From Sphingomonas hankookensis (GTDB lineage: Bacteria; Pseudomonadota; Alphaproteobacteria; Sphingomonadales; Sphingomonadaceae): a DNA stretch of 64,000 bases. The stretch spans positions 2,720,001-2,784,000 of the forward strand of contig NZ_CP117025.1 of the NCBI RefSeq assembly GCF_028551275.1, read 5' to 3'. A program made the position numbers and the translations under genes. The notes beneath the pieces are model-generated. The model had not been told where the DNA came from and did not search any database. It saw nothing but the letters and a program-made list of their open reading frames with translations. Of this stretch, positions 1-8,987 are shown one piece after another; position 1 is the first letter of the stretch, and every line of letters begins with the position of its first letter.

Positions 1-616
1 CGACCGGCTGATGGCCTCGGTCGAGGGGCAGGCGCTGATCGAACCGCGCCTGATCCGCTTCCGCACCGGGCGGCGGCTGGCGATGTGGGAACGCAATTGC
101 GTCGCACTCAGCCTGTCGAGCGGGTTCGTCGAACCGCTCGAATCGACCAGCCTGCATCTGGTTATGATCGCGCTCACCCGGCTGGTACAGCTGCTGCCTT
201 TCGGCCATCTAGGTGCCGCCGCCCGCAACCGCTTCAACGACCAAGCTCGGCGCGAGATCGAAGCGGTACGCGACTTCGTTCTGCTCCATTACCACCTCAA
301 CGAGCGCCCCGAACCCTTCTGGCGCGAACGGAAAGAAATTCCCCCACCCGATAGCCTCGCCGAGCGTATCGCGCTGTTCGCCGAAGGCGCGCATACCTAT
401 CAGTCGTCCGACGACCTGTTCCGCACCGGTTCGTGGACGCAGGTGATGCTGGGCCAGCGCCTGACGCCTGCCGCATGGCATCCGCTTGCCCGGGCGATGC
501 CACCGGGCGAGCTGGGCACGGTGCTGCGCGGGCTACAGTCGAATATCGCCGCCACCGTCGCACGGCTGCCGACGCATCAGCAGTTTCTCGACAGCTATTG
601 CCTCAGCCGGGAGTAG
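1..616 (+). CDS. Tryptophan halogenase family flavoprotein, C-terminal part (5' end outside window)
   Basis: This is the last ~205 codons of an FAD-dependent tryptophan-halogenase-family protein, read in frame from base 2; the N-terminal FAD domain lies outside the window. The visible part has the family segment SGFVEPLESTS, including the glutamate that pairs with the catalytic lysine in characterised halogenases. It then shows the usual C-terminal helical region (FNDQARREIEAVRDFVLLHYHL and the 'SWTQVMLGQ' block). It resembles the three canonical paralogues at 40.8-46.7 kb, making this the fifth family member in the window. The substrate is unknown; sphingomonad homologues usually sit in TonB-receptor/sugar loci rather than antibiotic clusters. 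Confidence 0.9.
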   Translation, partial: DRLMASVEGQALIEPRLIRFRTGRRLAMWERNCVALSLSSGFVEPLESTSLHLVMIALTRLVQLLPFGHLGAAARNRFNDQARREIEAVRDFVLLHYHLNERPEPFWRERKEIPPPDSLAERIALFAEGAHTYQSSDDLFRTGSWTQVMLGQRLTPAAWHPLARAMPPGELGTVLRGLQSNIAATVARLPTHQQFLDSYCLSRE

Positions 617-623
617 GCGCGGT

Positions 624-995
624 TCAGTCGCCGGCGCGCCGATACGGATTGTAGATATGGGACAGCCAACCGGCCAGATGCTGCGGGACCGGTGCCACCG
701 TACCGCGCGGGCGCCGGGCGGCGGCGATGTCGATCCGCCCCTTGTCGAACAGCAGGCCGGCGCGGCCGTCCCGCGTCCAGCGAACCCGCCCTTCGAGATG
801 ATGGAGCTGTCCCATCGTCACCAGCACCCGCCCGTCCGGCGGCAGCTGTACCGGATCGTCGATGCAGGCGCCGGCCTCCGACAGGTTGCGCACCCGGCAT
901 TCGACCACCTGATCGCGCAATTCGACACGCGCGGTCAGCAGCACGCTGTCCCGGCGCGGGCGCGGGGGGAACGGACCGGTCGACGAATCGCTCAT
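624..995 (-). CDS. PilZ domain protein (putative c-di-GMP receptor)
   Basis: A 123-residue single-domain PilZ protein. It has the arginine-rich N-terminal switch (RPRR, residues 12-15) and the second signature NLSEAG (residues 37-42), which together bind cyclic di-GMP in this family. A beta-barrel follows and no membrane segment is seen. It is convergent with the halogenase fragment, with only 7 bases between them. A CtrA-like motif lies 26-40 nt upstream of the ATG (1021-1035), which would fit control of motility or cell-cycle-linked signalling. The effector output is unknown. Confidence 0.88.
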   Translation of the reverse strand: MSDSSTGPFPPRPRRDSVLLTARVELRDQVVECRVRNLSEAGACIDDPVQLPPDGRVLVTMGQLHHLEGRVRWTRDGRAGLLFDKGRIDIAAARRPRGTVAPVPQHLAGWLSHIYNPYRRAGD

Positions 996-1020
996 GGGAG
1001 CGATGCTATCCGGCAGGCCG

Positions 1021-1035
1021 CTAATATCCGGTTAA
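1021..1035 (-). promoter_or_regulatory. CtrA-like binding motif upstream of PilZ gene
   Basis: The plus strand reads CTAA-N7-TTAA, which is TTAA-N7-TTAG on the strand of the PilZ gene. This is one mismatch from the CtrA consensus TTAA-N7-TTAA of alphaproteobacteria. The same TTAA-N7-TTAG form occurs before the PAS-chemoreceptor gene (10501) and the perfect form before the chemotaxis operon (60853). Binding is inferred from the motif only. Confidence 0.5.
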
Positions 1036-1057
1036 ATCGCGACACATTCGCGGAAAT

Positions 1058-1142
1058 TGGTGCCCCTGGCCGGGCTCGAACCAGCACTCCTTTCGGAATC
1101 CGATTTTGAGTCGGACGCGTCTACCAATTTCACCACAGGGGC
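1058..1142 (-). tRNA. tRNA-Leu(CAA)
   Basis: On the minus strand a class II tRNA of 82 nt plus an encoded CCA (1058-1060) can be folded. The acceptor stem is GCCCCTG/CAGGGGC and the D-loop has TGGTAGACGCG. The anticodon loop CTCAAAA gives anticodon CAA. There is a long variable arm and the T-loop GGTTCGAGCC. The anticodon reads UUG leucine codons, which are rare in this GC-rich genome. Confidence 0.95.
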
Positions 1143-1183
1143 ACGAAGGGCGCGTTAGCCGAAGCGACACGCCCTCGCAACCG

Positions 1184-1576
1184 TCATGAAAACACTTGGT
1201 CGATGTCCGCGCTGCCATAGGGGTCCTTGGGATCGGGCCCGAACCGGTTGGGACCGCGCGTGCCTTCGGTCACATAGAGCACGAACAGCCAGATCCACCC
1301 GATGATCGGCAGGAACACCAGCAGCATCCACCATGCCGACCGGTCGGTATCGTGCAACCGGCGAAAGGTGACGGTGAAGCTCGGGATCAGCAGCGCGAGG
1401 CTGGTAAGGCCGTTGATCGGACCGGTGCTGTCCCAATCGAAGCCCAGCACCCGGTCGACGATCGTCGTCGCGATGCCGACCAGGATCGAGAACAGCGTGA
1501 ACATCCAATATTCCTGCCGACGCGAACGGCCACGCACTTCGAAATACCGCTTCAGCGGCAGGATCATCCACTCCAT
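1184..1576 (-). CDS. DUF805 family inner-membrane protein
   Basis: A 130-residue membrane protein with the DUF805 layout. The N-terminus is amphipathic and aromatic (LPLKRYFEVRGRSRRQEYW). About three hydrophobic segments follow (roughly residues 26-45, 55-72 and 82-103), with the conserved RRLHDTDRSAWW block between the second and third. The C-terminus is hydrophilic and proline-rich. The function of the family is not established. It is a stand-alone gene between the tRNA and yifB. Confidence 0.85.
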   Translation of the reverse strand: MEWMILPLKRYFEVRGRSRRQEYWMFTLFSILVGIATTIVDRVLGFDWDSTGPINGLTSLALLIPSFTVTFRRLHDTDRSAWWMLLVFLPIIGWIWLFVLYVTEGTRGPNRFGPDPKDPYGSADIDQVFS

Positions 1577-1641
1577 CGCAACGCTCCCTCATCGTTACAG
1601 CTACGCAATGTGTTGCAAGCGCGCCCGGACAACGCAATGGC

Positions 1642-3147
1642 TCAGTTCGTCGGTGCCCGCCGGCGATAGCTCAGCGCCTCCGCGACCTGCCCCCGACCGA
1701 TCGTATCGGTCCCGGCCAGATCGGCGATCGTCCGGCTGACCCGCAGCACCCGGTGGAACCCCCGCGCCGACAGCCGCATCGCCTCCGCTGCCTGTGCCAG
1801 CAGCGCGCGTGCGGGAGCGTCCAGCGCGGCAGCACGCTCCAGCACCGCGCCGTCCGCTTCGGCGTTGGTACGAATGCCATCGGCGGCATAGCGTTCGCGC
1901 TGCACGCCACGCGCCGCCGCGACCCGCGCGGCGACCTCGGCCGATCCTTCGGCGGGTGGCGGCAGGACGAGGTCGGCGGCACTCACCGCCGCCATTTCGA
2001 TGGCAAGGTCGATGCGATCCAGCAGCGGGCCGGACACCTTCGCCTGATAATCGGCGGCACAGCGCGGCGCCCGCGCACAGGCGAGCGCCGGATCGCCCAG
2101 ATGGCCGCAGCGGCACGGGTTCATCGCCGCGATCAGCTGCACCCGCGCCGGAAAGGTGACATGCGCATTGGCCCGCGCCACGCTGACCTCGCCGGTCTCG
2201 AGCGGTTGCCTGAGCGAATCGAGCACCGCGCGCTGGAACTCGGGCAGCTCGTCGAGGAACAGCACGCCCAGATGCGCCATGCTGATCTCGCCCGGCTTCA
2301 CGCGCAGCCCGCCACCGGTCAGCGCCGCCATCGATGCGGAATGATGCGGATGGCGAAAGGGGCGCACCCGCGTCATCCGCCCACCGGTCAGCGTGCCGGC
2401 GACCGACTGGACCATCGACACTTCCAGCGCCTCGGCGGCGTCGAGCGGCGGCAATATGCCGGGCAGGCAGGAGGCGAGCAGCGACTTGCCCGCTCCTGGC
2501 GGCCCGACCATCAGCAGGTTGTGATTCCCCGCCGCCGCGATCTCCAGCGCGCGCTTGGCCGTCTCCTGACCCTTCACCTGTTGCAGGTCGGTGCCGCTCC
2601 ACCCGTCCTCGGCACCGCCCGGTTGCGGAGCCGACAGCATCTGCTCGCCCTTCAGATGGTTGAGCAGCGACAACAGGTCGGGCGCGGCGACCACCGACGT
2701 TCCGGCCCATGCCGCCTCCGCACCCTGCACCGCCGGACAGATCAGCGCCCGCCCCTCGCCGCTCGCGAGCATCGCCGCGAGCAGCACGCCCGGCGACCCG
2801 GCGATTCGCCCGTCGAGGCTCAGTTCGCCGACGATCAGATAGTCGGACAGCGTCTCGGCATCGACCACGCCCATCGCCGCCAGCAGCCCGAGCGCGATGG
2901 GAAGGTCGTAATGCGATCCTTCTTTGGGCAGGTCGGCGGGCGACAGGTTCACCGTGATCCGCTTGGGCGGCAGCGAGAGGCCGATCGCAGCGATCGCGGC
3001 GCGCACCCGTTCCCGGCTCTCGCCCACCGCCTTGTCGGCCAATCCGACGACGACGAAAGCCGGAACGCCGCTGGCCAGTTGCACCTGCACCTCGACCCGG
3101 CGCGCCTCCAGCCCGAGATATGCCGCCGTCGATACGATCGCGACCAT
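1642..3147 (-). CDS. YifB/ComM family Mg-chelatase-like AAA+ ATPase
   Basis: A 501-residue protein. The N-terminal domain has an S16 protease-like fold (residues 1-170, start MVAIVSTAAYLG). It is followed by an AAA+ module with Walker A GPPGAGKS (215-222), the sensor region 'LFLDELPEF', and the cysteine cluster NPCRCGHLG...CARAPRC typical of ComM/YifB. ComM homologues act as hexameric helicases that extend branch migration during natural transformation. The open frame extends 94 codons further upstream, but family alignment and the downstream divergent gene favour the ATG at 3145-3147. A comEC gene is also present (55.5 kb), so DNA uptake genes are represented in the genome. Confidence 0.93.
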   Translation of the reverse strand: MVAIVSTAAYLGLEARRVEVQVQLASGVPAFVVVGLADKAVGESRERVRAAIAAIGLSLPPKRITVNLSPADLPKEGSHYDLPIALGLLAAMGVVDAETLSDYLIVGELSLDGRIAGSPGVLLAAMLASGEGRALICPAVQGAEAAWAGTSVVAAPDLLSLLNHLKGEQMLSAPQPGGAEDGWSGTDLQQVKGQETAKRALEIAAAGNHNLLMVGPPGAGKSLLASCLPGILPPLDAAEALEVSMVQSVAGTLTGGRMTRVRPFRHPHHSASMAALTGGGLRVKPGEISMAHLGVLFLDELPEFQRAVLDSLRQPLETGEVSVARANAHVTFPARVQLIAAMNPCRCGHLGDPALACARAPRCAADYQAKVSGPLLDRIDLAIEMAAVSAADLVLPPPAEGSAEVAARVAAARGVQRERYAADGIRTNAEADGAVLERAAALDAPARALLAQAAEAMRLSARGFHRVLRVSRTIADLAGTDTIGRGQVAEALSYRRRAPTN

Positions 3148-3261
3148 GCTGCCCCTGTCCCCATTTCCCCTTGGGTCGTCCATAGCCGCTTTGCCGCCGT
3201 AAGGAACGGCCCGTCGTGACCGTCTTGCCAGCGCAACACACGGCTGGCATGGCGAGCTACG

Positions 3262-3507
3262 ATGCAGATTGCGCTGGTGACCCTCGGTGTATTGCTGGTC
3301 CTGGTGACGCCGCTGGTCGCGGTGCTGCCGGGTCCGGCCGGCATCTTCACCTTTGCCGCCGGCACCGCGTTGATCTTGCGCAATTCGCGCTGGGCAAGGC
3401 ACCGTTTCGCCCGCCGGTTGCGGCGGCATCCGCGGCTGCGGGCGCTCACCGACCGCGCGCTGCGCCGCGCCAGCGCCAAACGGCGCCGGATGCGGGCGGG
3501 TACGTAA
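3262..3507 (+). CDS. Small membrane protein, PGPGW-like
   Basis: An 81-residue protein. The N-terminal half is two closely spaced hydrophobic stretches (residues 3-21 and 27-40) around an LPGPAG turn; the second half is very arginine-rich and presumably cytosolic. The LPGP turn followed by a glycine-rich helix and 'RNSRWARHRF' resembles the PGPGW family of putative transmembrane proteins, which has no known function. It is divergent from yifB and precedes the rpmH promoter. Confidence 0.6.
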   Translation: MQIALVTLGVLLVLVTPLVAVLPGPAGIFTFAAGTALILRNSRWARHRFARRLRRHPRLRALTDRALRRASAKRRRMRAGT

Positions 3508-3516
3508 CGCTCGGCG

Positions 3517-3545
3517 TTGACTTGCGCGGCCTCCATGGCTAAGGG
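3517..3545 (+). promoter_or_regulatory. Putative sigma70-type promoter of rpmH operon
   Basis: A -35 element TTGACT (3517-3522) and a -10 element TAAGGG (3540-3545) are separated by exactly 17 nt. Transcription would start near 3551, about 65 nt before the rpmH ATG and just before the hairpin at 3558. It is read from the sequence by consensus only. Confidence 0.5.
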
Positions 3546-3557
3546 ACCACCCACGCG

Positions 3558-3580
3558 GCCGCCGTCACTGGCGGCTTTTT
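3558..3580 (+). terminator. Hairpin plus U-tract in rpmH leader (terminator or attenuator)
   Basis: A 6-bp GC stem GCCGCC/GGCGGC (3558-3563 and 3570-3575) with a 6-nt loop is followed directly by five T (3576-3580). It looks like an intrinsic terminator. It could end the upstream small gene, but it lies downstream of the best promoter for rpmH, so attenuation of the ribosomal operon is possible. Confidence 0.6.
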
Positions 3581-3616
3581 ACGTTCTGGCAGTTTTGAAT
3601 ACCCGGGGAATGAGTG

Positions 3617-3751
3617 ATGAAGCGGACTTTTCAGCCGAGCAACCTGGTACGGGCCCGTCGTCACGGCTTCCGCTCGCGCATGGCGACGCCGGGCGGCCGC
3701 AATGTGATCCGCGCGCGTCGTGCCCGCGGCCGCAAGAAGCTGTCGGCCTAA
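3617..3751 (+). CDS. rpmH: 50S ribosomal protein L34
   Basis: A 44-codon gene starting [18 protein letters not shown] and ending in the family C-terminus [10 protein letters not shown], full length for L34. L34 is a small basic protein of the large ribosomal subunit. rnpA starts 5 nt after its stop, the conserved bacterial rpmH-rnpA arrangement. A promoter-like sequence and a hairpin precede it. Confidence 0.97.
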   Translation: MKRTFQPSNLVRARRHGFRSRMATPGGRNVIRARRARGRKKLSA

Positions 3752-3756
3752 CCAAA

Positions 3757-4092
3757 ATGCTTCGCCGCCGGGATTATCTGGCGGCGAATGCGGGACGCCG
3801 GGCCCCCATGCCCGGCTTCGTTCTGCTGGTGCGTAACCGCAAGGCGGACGAACTGGCCGATACGCCGCCTGGCGCGATGCGAATCGGCATTACCGTATCG
3901 AAGAAGGTCGGAAACGCCGTCGTCCGTAACCGGATGAAGCGGCGTTTTCGCGCGCTTGCCGCAGAGCTGCTGCCCGAGCACGGCATTGCCGGTGCCGATC
4001 ACGTGCTGATCGGCCGGGCGAGCGGGATCGAACGCCCGTTCGACGATCTGAAAGCCGACCTTTCCAAGGCGTTGCGCAAGGTTCGCCGGTGA
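3757..4092 (+). CDS. rnpA: Ribonuclease P protein component
   Basis: A 111-residue basic protein that assists the RNase P RNA in maturing tRNA 5' ends. It carries the signature [13 protein letters not shown] (RNR motif) around residues 53-65, preceded by ITVSKKVG. The ATG at 3757 gives the normal family length; the open frame continues 80 codons further upstream across rpmH and is not used. The stop overlaps the GTG start of yidD by 4 nt (GTGA), implying translational coupling. Confidence 0.96.
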   Translation: MLRRRDYLAANAGRRAPMPGFVLLVRNRKADELADTPPGAMRIGITVSKKVGNAVVRNRMKRRFRALAAELLPEHGIAGADHVLIGRASGIERPFDDLKADLSKALRKVRR

Positions 4093-4334
4093 CCGACGCA
4101 GGCGACCCCGACCGTCCGGGCATCGCCGCCCGCGCGCTGATGCTGGTCGCGCGCGCGTGGCAACTGGGTCCGTCGCTGATCCTGCCGCCGTCGTGTCGCT
4201 ATCAACCCTCCTGTTCGGCCTATGCAATCACCGCCCTTGCCCGCTATGGCGCGATCAAGGGGGCGTGGCTGGCCGCCAAACGGATCGCGCGCTGTCACCC
4301 CTGGGGCGGGCACGGCCATGATCCGGTGCCCTGA
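4089..4334 (+). CDS. yidD: Membrane protein insertion efficiency factor YidD
   Basis: An 81-residue protein with the YidD signature: P(P/T)[12 protein letters not shown] near residue 34 and the terminal block [14 protein letters not shown]. It is membrane-associated through an N-terminal amphipathic helix and helps YidC-dependent insertion. The start is GTG, overlapping the rnpA stop by 4 nt. Confidence 0.95.
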   Translation: MTDAGDPDRPGIAARALMLVARAWQLGPSLILPPSCRYQPSCSAYAITALARYGAIKGAWLAAKRIARCHPWGGHGHDPVP

Positions 4335-4356
4335 GTCTGCGCCGTAAGGATTGTAC

Positions 4357-6054
4357 GTGAAGAACGACCAGAAGAATTTCCTGCTGTTCGCGGTACTGGC
4401 TGCGCTGGTGCTGTTCGGCTGGCCGTACATCGCCAACCATTTCTTCCCGGCCGCCAATCCGCCGGTGACGAAGCTGGAGGACGGCAGAAGCAAGCCCGTC
4501 GCCAATCCCGCGACCGATCCTGCCGCCGATACCGCGAACGCGATTCGTGACCGGGCGGTGGTGCTTCGCGAAACCCCGCGCGTGCTGATCGAAACCCCGT
4601 CGGTGCGCGGATCGATCAACCTGCGCGGCGGGCGGATCGACGATCTGGTGCTCGTGCGGCACAAGGAAACCATCGCCAAGGATTCGCCCCCCGTCCGGCT
4701 GCTGTCGCCATCGGGTACCGCCGATGCCTATTTCGCGCAGTTCGGCTGGAGCGGCACCGGCATCACTCCGCCGCCGGCCGACGCGCTGTGGACCGCGTCG
4801 GGCGCGAAGCTCACCCCGACCACCCCCGTCACGCTCACGACGCAGGCGGGCAGCCAGCGCTATTTGATGCAGATTTCGGTCGACAACGACTATATGTTCA
4901 CCGTGCGCCAGAGCATCGTGAACACCGGCGCGCAGCCGGTGCAGGTCGCGACCTATGGCCTGCTCAGCCGTCGCGGCTCGCCGGTCGACAAGGACACGAT
5001 GACGATCCAGGTCGGCCCGATCTACGAAGCGGGCAACGGCGTGAAGTTCGACGTCGATTACAAGGATATCGACGCCGCCCCCACGACCTTCAACGCGAAG
5101 GGCGGCTGGCTGGGCTTCACCGACCATTACTGGATGACCGCGCTGATCCCGGATCAGAACGCGCAGCACGGCCTGTCGCTCAAGGGCGCCGACCAGCGCC
5201 ATCAGGCCGACTATCGCTCGCCGACCCTCGCTACGCTCAACCCGGGCCAGGCGATGACGCAGAGTGCGCGCTTCTTTGCAGGGGCAAAGGAGAACAAGGT
5301 CCTCAACGCCTATGAGGAACAGGGCGTGCCCTATTTCTCGCGGTCGATCGACTGGGGCTGGTTCCGCGTCGTCGAGGAACCGATCTTCGTCTATCTCGAC
5401 TGGCTGTTCCGCATGGTCGGCAATTTCGGCGTGGCGATCATCCTGCTGACGCTCACCATCCGCGGCCTGATGTTCCCGATCGCCCAGCGCCAGTTCGCGT
5501 CGATGGCGGCGATGCGCGCGATCCAGCCCAAGCTGAAGGTGCTGCAGGAACGCTACAAGGACGACAAGCCACGCCTCCAGCAGGAGATGATGGCGTTGTA
5601 CAAGACGGAAAAGGTGAACCCGGTCGCCGGCTGCCTGCCGACGCTGATCCAGATTCCGATCTTCTACGCGCTGTACAAGGTGCTGTTGCTGACCATCGAA
5701 ATGCGGCACCAGCCGTTTGTCGGCTGGATCAAGGATCTGTCGGCACCCGATCCGGCGACGATCCTGAACCTGTTCGGCTATCTCGACTTCACCCCGCCGC
5801 ACTTCCTGGCGATCGGCATCGTGCCGGTGCTGCTCGGCATCTCGATGTACTTCCAGTTCAAGCTGAACCCGGCACCGATGGACGACATGCAGAAGCAGGT
5901 CTTCGGGCTGATGCCGTGGGTGCTGATGTTCATCATGGCGCCGTTCGCGGTCGGCCTGCAGGTCTACTGGATCACGTCGAACCTGCTGACCATCGCACAG
6001 CAGCAACTGCTCTATTCGCGGCATCCGGCGCTCAAGCAGGCGCCGGCCAAGTGA
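4357..6054 (+). CDS. yidC: Membrane protein insertase YidC
   Basis: A 565-residue Oxa1/YidC-family insertase. It has an N-terminal membrane anchor ([20 protein letters not shown]), a large periplasmic P1 domain (about residues 60-340), and a C-terminal five-helix insertase core (from about 350) containing '[20 protein letters not shown]'. It inserts proteins alone or with SecYEG. The start is taken as GTG at 4357, because TAAGGA at 4345-4350 is correctly spaced for it; TTG at 4351 would leave no spacing. The stop overlaps engB by 4 nt. Confidence 0.96.
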   Translation: MKNDQKNFLLFAVLAALVLFGWPYIANHFFPAANPPVTKLEDGRSKPVANPATDPAADTANAIRDRAVVLRETPRVLIETPSVRGSINLRGGRIDDLVLVRHKETIAKDSPPVRLLSPSGTADAYFAQFGWSGTGITPPPADALWTASGAKLTPTTPVTLTTQAGSQRYLMQISVDNDYMFTVRQSIVNTGAQPVQVATYGLLSRRGSPVDKDTMTIQVGPIYEAGNGVKFDVDYKDIDAAPTTFNAKGGWLGFTDHYWMTALIPDQNAQHGLSLKGADQRHQADYRSPTLATLNPGQAMTQSARFFAGAKENKVLNAYEEQGVPYFSRSIDWGWFRVVEEPIFVYLDWLFRMVGNFGVAIILLTLTIRGLMFPIAQRQFASMAAMRAIQPKLKVLQERYKDDKPRLQQEMMALYKTEKVNPVAGCLPTLIQIPIFYALYKVLLLTIEMRHQPFVGWIKDLSAPDPATILNLFGYLDFTPPHFLAIGIVPVLLGISMYFQFKLNPAPMDDMQKQVFGLMPWVLMFIMAPFAVGLQVYWITSNLLTIAQQQLLYSRHPALKQAPAK

Positions 6055-6719
6055 ACGACCTGCCACCCCCGCCGCCGGGCGACGACCGCTTCGATCCAGA
6101 CCAGATCGAAGCGGCGCGCAAGATCTTTGCGGGCCCGATCCAGTTCCTGAAATCGGCACCGTCGCTCGACCATCTGCCGTCGCCAGACGTGCCGGAGATC
6201 GCGTTCGCCGGCCGATCGAACGTCGGCAAGTCGTCGCTGCTCAACGCGCTGACCGGCCGCACTTCGCTCGCGCGCACCTCGGTTACGCCGGGGCGGACGC
6301 AGGAGCTGAACTTCTTCGACATCGGGCAGCCGCTGAAACTGCGGCTGGTCGACATGCCCGGATACGGGTTCGCCAAGGCGCCCAAGGACATGGTCCGCAA
6401 GTGGCGCTATCTGGTGAACGACTATCTGCGCGGGCGGCAGGTATTGAAGCGCACACTGGTCCTGATCGATTCGCGCCACGGCATCAAGGATGTCGATCGC
6501 GAAGTGTTCGAGATGCTGGACAAGGCGGCGACCAGCTACCGCATCGTCCTGACCAAGACCGACAAGATCAAGGCGACCGAGTTGGACGCCGTGTACGCGG
6601 CGGTGGGCGACGAGGTCCGCAAGCGTCCGGCCGCGCATCCCGACGTCATCTCGACGTCGAGTGAAAAAGGCATGGGCATCGCCGAACTGCGCGCGGCGGT
6701 GATCGAATCGATCGGGTGA
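6051..6719 (+). CDS. engB: Ribosome biogenesis GTPase EngB/YihA/YsxC
   Basis: A 222-residue TrmE/Era-type GTPase. It shows the G1 loop GRSNVGKSS, the switch region [12 protein letters not shown]3 DMPGYGF, G4 TKTDK and a G5-like TSSEKG. EngB is essential for 50S subunit assembly in many bacteria. The GTG start at 6051 overlaps the yidC stop. The gene ends the rpmH-engB operon and is followed by a palindromic repeat. Confidence 0.95.
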   Translation: MNDLPPPPPGDDRFDPDQIEAARKIFAGPIQFLKSAPSLDHLPSPDVPEIAFAGRSNVGKSSLLNALTGRTSLARTSVTPGRTQELNFFDIGQPLKLRLVDMPGYGFAKAPKDMVRKWRYLVNDYLRGRQVLKRTLVLIDSRHGIKDVDREVFEMLDKAATSYRIVLTKTDKIKATELDAVYAAVGDEVRKRPAAHPDVISTSSEKGMGIAELRAAVIESIG

Positions 6720-6724
6720 CCTAC

Positions 6725-6821
6725 CGTCATTCCGGCGCAGGCCGGAATCCATGGATGGGGTAAGGTCGCGATAAACCGCGAACACCCGACACAATGGATC
6801 CCGGCCTGCGCCGGGATGACG
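6725..6821 (+). repeat. Paired-palindrome intergenic repeat (copy 1)
   Basis: Two hairpin arms face each other. The left arm is CGTCATTCCGGCGCAGGCCGG and the right arm is CCGGCCTGCGCCGGGATGACG, separated by about 50 nt of less conserved sequence. The outer ends (CGTCAT/ATGACG) are complementary. It belongs to a REP-like family with copies at 15316, 23695 and 50564. Confidence 0.85.
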
Positions 6822-6832
6822 GCAGAAATCAT

Positions 6833-7450
6833 TTACCCCGACTTCGACACAAACAACCCCGCCCCCAGCGCCACCGCCCCGACCGACAACGCGCACGCCA
6901 CGATCATCAGCAACCCGTCGCGCACCAGCAGCGCGATGCCGAACGCCATGATCGCCGCCATCGGCGCGGTGCTGGCGAAGGGCAGCAGTTCCAGCGGCGG
7001 CACGGTCAGGCACAGCAGCACTACCGCCACCCCGGCGACCTTGACCATCGGCCCCTTGGTCAGCGCCGGTAGCCGCCCGTGAAACCATTTGTCCATCCGC
7101 TTGGCGATCGGCCGCGTCTTGTCGGCGACCTTGACCAGCTTTTCGCCCTTCAGCCCACGATTGGCGAGGAAGCCCGGCAACCACAGATGCTTGCGGCCGA
7201 GGATCAACTGAACGGCAAGCAGGATCATCACCACCGCCATTGCCGTCGGCAAGCCGGGAATGCCGCCGACCGGCGAAATGTCGATCAGCGGAAAGATGAT
7301 GAAGAACGGGCCATAGGCACGCTGGCCCAGCGCCTCCAGCATGTCGCCCAGCTTCGCTTTCTCGGCACCGGCCTGCTCGCCCAGTTCCTTCAACCGGTCA
7401 AGCACCTCGCCCACGCTATGCGGATCGCCGCCTTTTTCGTTTTCCGCCAT
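6833..7450 (-). CDS. ExoD family membrane protein
   Basis: A 205-residue protein matching the ExoD family (exopolysaccharide synthesis protein first described in Rhizobium). The N-terminal third is soluble (about 1-50). The hydrophobic signature 'GPFFIIFPLIDISPVGGIPGLP' follows near residue 52, and further membrane helices occupy residues 75-205. The biochemical role is unknown. The start is set at MAENEK (7448-7450); the frame stays open 23 codons upstream, but that part resembles no ExoD and would cut into the divergent promoter region. Confidence 0.85.
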   Translation of the reverse strand: MAENEKGGDPHSVGEVLDRLKELGEQAGAEKAKLGDMLEALGQRAYGPFFIIFPLIDISPVGGIPGLPTAMAVVMILLAVQLILGRKHLWLPGFLANRGLKGEKLVKVADKTRPIAKRMDKWFHGRLPALTKGPMVKVAGVAVVLLCLTVPPLELLPFASTAPMAAIMAFGIALLVRDGLLMIVACALSVGAVALGAGLFVSKSG

Positions 7451-7527
7451 GGATTTGCCAACGGATCGTTCCGCCCCCGGTTCCAATCGCTCGACACGGG
7501 CGCCGTCGCATGGCACCACCCGCGCCC

Positions 7528-8196
7528 ATGCTGAAGCTCATCATCGGGAACAAGGCCTATTCCTCCTGGTCGCTGCGCGGCTGGCTGGCGGCCAAGCTGT
7601 CAGGCCTGCCGTTCGAGGAGGTCGTCGTGCCGCTCTACGACGCCGACTGGGACAAACGCCGCGAAGGCGACGAATTCGCGCCGTCGTCGGGCAAGGTGCC
7701 GATCCTGTGGGACGGCGACGACATCGTCGTGTGGGACAGCCTGGCGATCGTCGAATATCTCAACGAGAAATCGGGCGGCGACAAATTCTGGCCGGCCGAC
7801 CCGGCGGCGCGCGCCATGGCCCGGTCGATGGCCGCCGAAATGCATTCGGGCTTCGCGCCGCTACGCCGCAAGCACAGCATGAACGTCCGCCAGGTCTATG
7901 ATCCGACCCAACCCGACGACGACGTCGCCGCCGACCTTTCGCGCATCTACGAGCTATGGGCACAGGCCCGCGCCCGCTTCGGCCAGGGTGGCGACTATCT
8001 GTTCGGCGAATTCGGCGCGGCCGACATCATGTTCGCGCCGGTCGCGACGCGGATCGTCACCTATTCGCTGCCCTGCCCGCGCTTCGCGATGGGCTATATC
8101 ATCACCCTGTTGCAGCACCCATGGATGCAGGACTGGATCGCCAGCGCCCAGGAAGAAGACTGGGTCCTCGAACAGTACGAACAGCCGGTGAAATAA
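7528..8196 (+). CDS. Glutathione S-transferase family protein
   Basis: A 222-residue protein. The N-terminal thioredoxin-fold domain (LKLIIGNKAYSSWSLRGW, cis-proline block GKVPIL, glutathione-binding block DSLAIVEYL) is followed by an all-helical C-terminal domain. The N-terminus resembles the NIT/maleylacetoacetate-isomerase-like GST branch of proteobacteria. An in-frame ATG six codons earlier (7510) is an alternative start, and neither has a clear ribosome binding site. A strong hairpin terminator follows. Confidence 0.88.
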   Translation: MLKLIIGNKAYSSWSLRGWLAAKLSGLPFEEVVVPLYDADWDKRREGDEFAPSSGKVPILWDGDDIVVWDSLAIVEYLNEKSGGDKFWPADPAARAMARSMAAEMHSGFAPLRRKHSMNVRQVYDPTQPDDDVAADLSRIYELWAQARARFGQGGDYLFGEFGAADIMFAPVATRIVTYSLPCPRFAMGYIITLLQHPWMQDWIASAQEEDWVLEQYEQPVK

Positions 8197-8199
8197 GCT

Positions 8200-8223
8200 C
8201 CTCCCCGGCACGGGGAGGATTTT
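8200..8223. terminator. Bidirectional hairpin terminator
   Basis: A 7-bp stem CCTCCCC/GGGGAGG (8200-8206 and 8212-8218) with a 5-nt loop is followed by ATTTT. It lies between the convergent GST gene and the alpha/beta-hydrolase gene, whose stop codon it nearly touches. Confidence 0.75.
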
Positions 8224-8987
8224 CAGGCCAGAAACCCCGCGATCGCGTCGCCCAGTTCCTTCTTCACCACCGCGCTCATGTGGTTGCCGGGTGTCTCGAT
8301 CAGCCGCGCATCGGGCAACAAGTTGGCCAGCGCGGCGTGGCTGCCATTATCGTCGTCCTCCTCGCCCGCCAGCACCAGCACCGGCTGCCGAATACCGGCC
8401 AGTTCCTCGCGCGAGGTGTCGACGAACGTTTCGAGGATGCCGAGCAGCGCCACCGGATCGCCTCCGGTGGTCTTCAGGAACGCCTCCGCCATCCATTCCG
8501 GCGACCCGCGCTCGAAGCTGCCGAGATTGGTCAGGATGCGCCGGAAATGCGCCGCGCGCCGCCCGGTGTCGAGCAACCCTTCCAGCCCCATGCCGCTCAG
8601 CACCAGCCTGCCCGGCGTCGCGCCCATCGTTACCATCCGCACCGCCGTCCGCGCGCCGAGCGAATAGCCGCCCAGGTCATAGTCGGTCAGCCCGAGATGC
8701 GCGATCAGCGCCATGCCGTCCTTCGCCAGCGCATCGGGCGGATAGGCGGCGGCGTCGTGCGGCCGGGCGCTCGCCCCATGCGCGCGCAGATCGGGCATGA
8801 TGACCCGTCGACCGAGCGCCGCGACCTTCGCCGCATGGCCGTACTTGATCCAGTTGGTCTGCGCGTCGCTGAAATAGCCGTGGATCAGCACGACCGGCCG
8901 CCCCTCACCTATTTCGGCCCAGGCGATCTCGACCCCGTCGAAGCTCGCGAAACGATGGGTGGTGACAGGGGGCTGGGTCACGATCAT
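8223..8987 (-). CDS. Alpha/beta-fold hydrolase
   Basis: A 254-residue single-domain hydrolase. It has the oxyanion-hole motif HGYFS (about residue 35), the nucleophile elbow GYSLGA with catalytic Ser near residue 109, an acidic cluster LAGEEDDDN, and a catalytic His in GNHMS close to the C-terminus. No signal peptide is present, so it should be cytosolic. The substrate cannot be told from sequence. Confidence 0.87.
   Translation of the reverse strand: MIVTQPPVTTHRFASFDGVEIAWAEIGEGRPVVLIHGYFSDAQTNWIKYGHAAKVAALGRRVIMPDLRAHGASARPHDAAAYPPDALAKDGMALIAHLGLTDYDLGGYSLGARTAVRMVTMGATPGRLVLSGMGLEGLLDTGRRAAHFRRILTNLGSFERGSPEWMAEAFLKTTGGDPVALLGILETFVDTSREELAGIRQPVLVLAGEEDDDNGSHAALANLLPDARLIETPGNHMSAVVKKELGDAIAGFLA

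Noticed and set aside
4351..4356. TTG at 4351 as yidC start
   Set aside because: It would directly abut the Shine-Dalgarno TAAGGA; GTG at 4357 has proper spacing and gives the family N-terminus.
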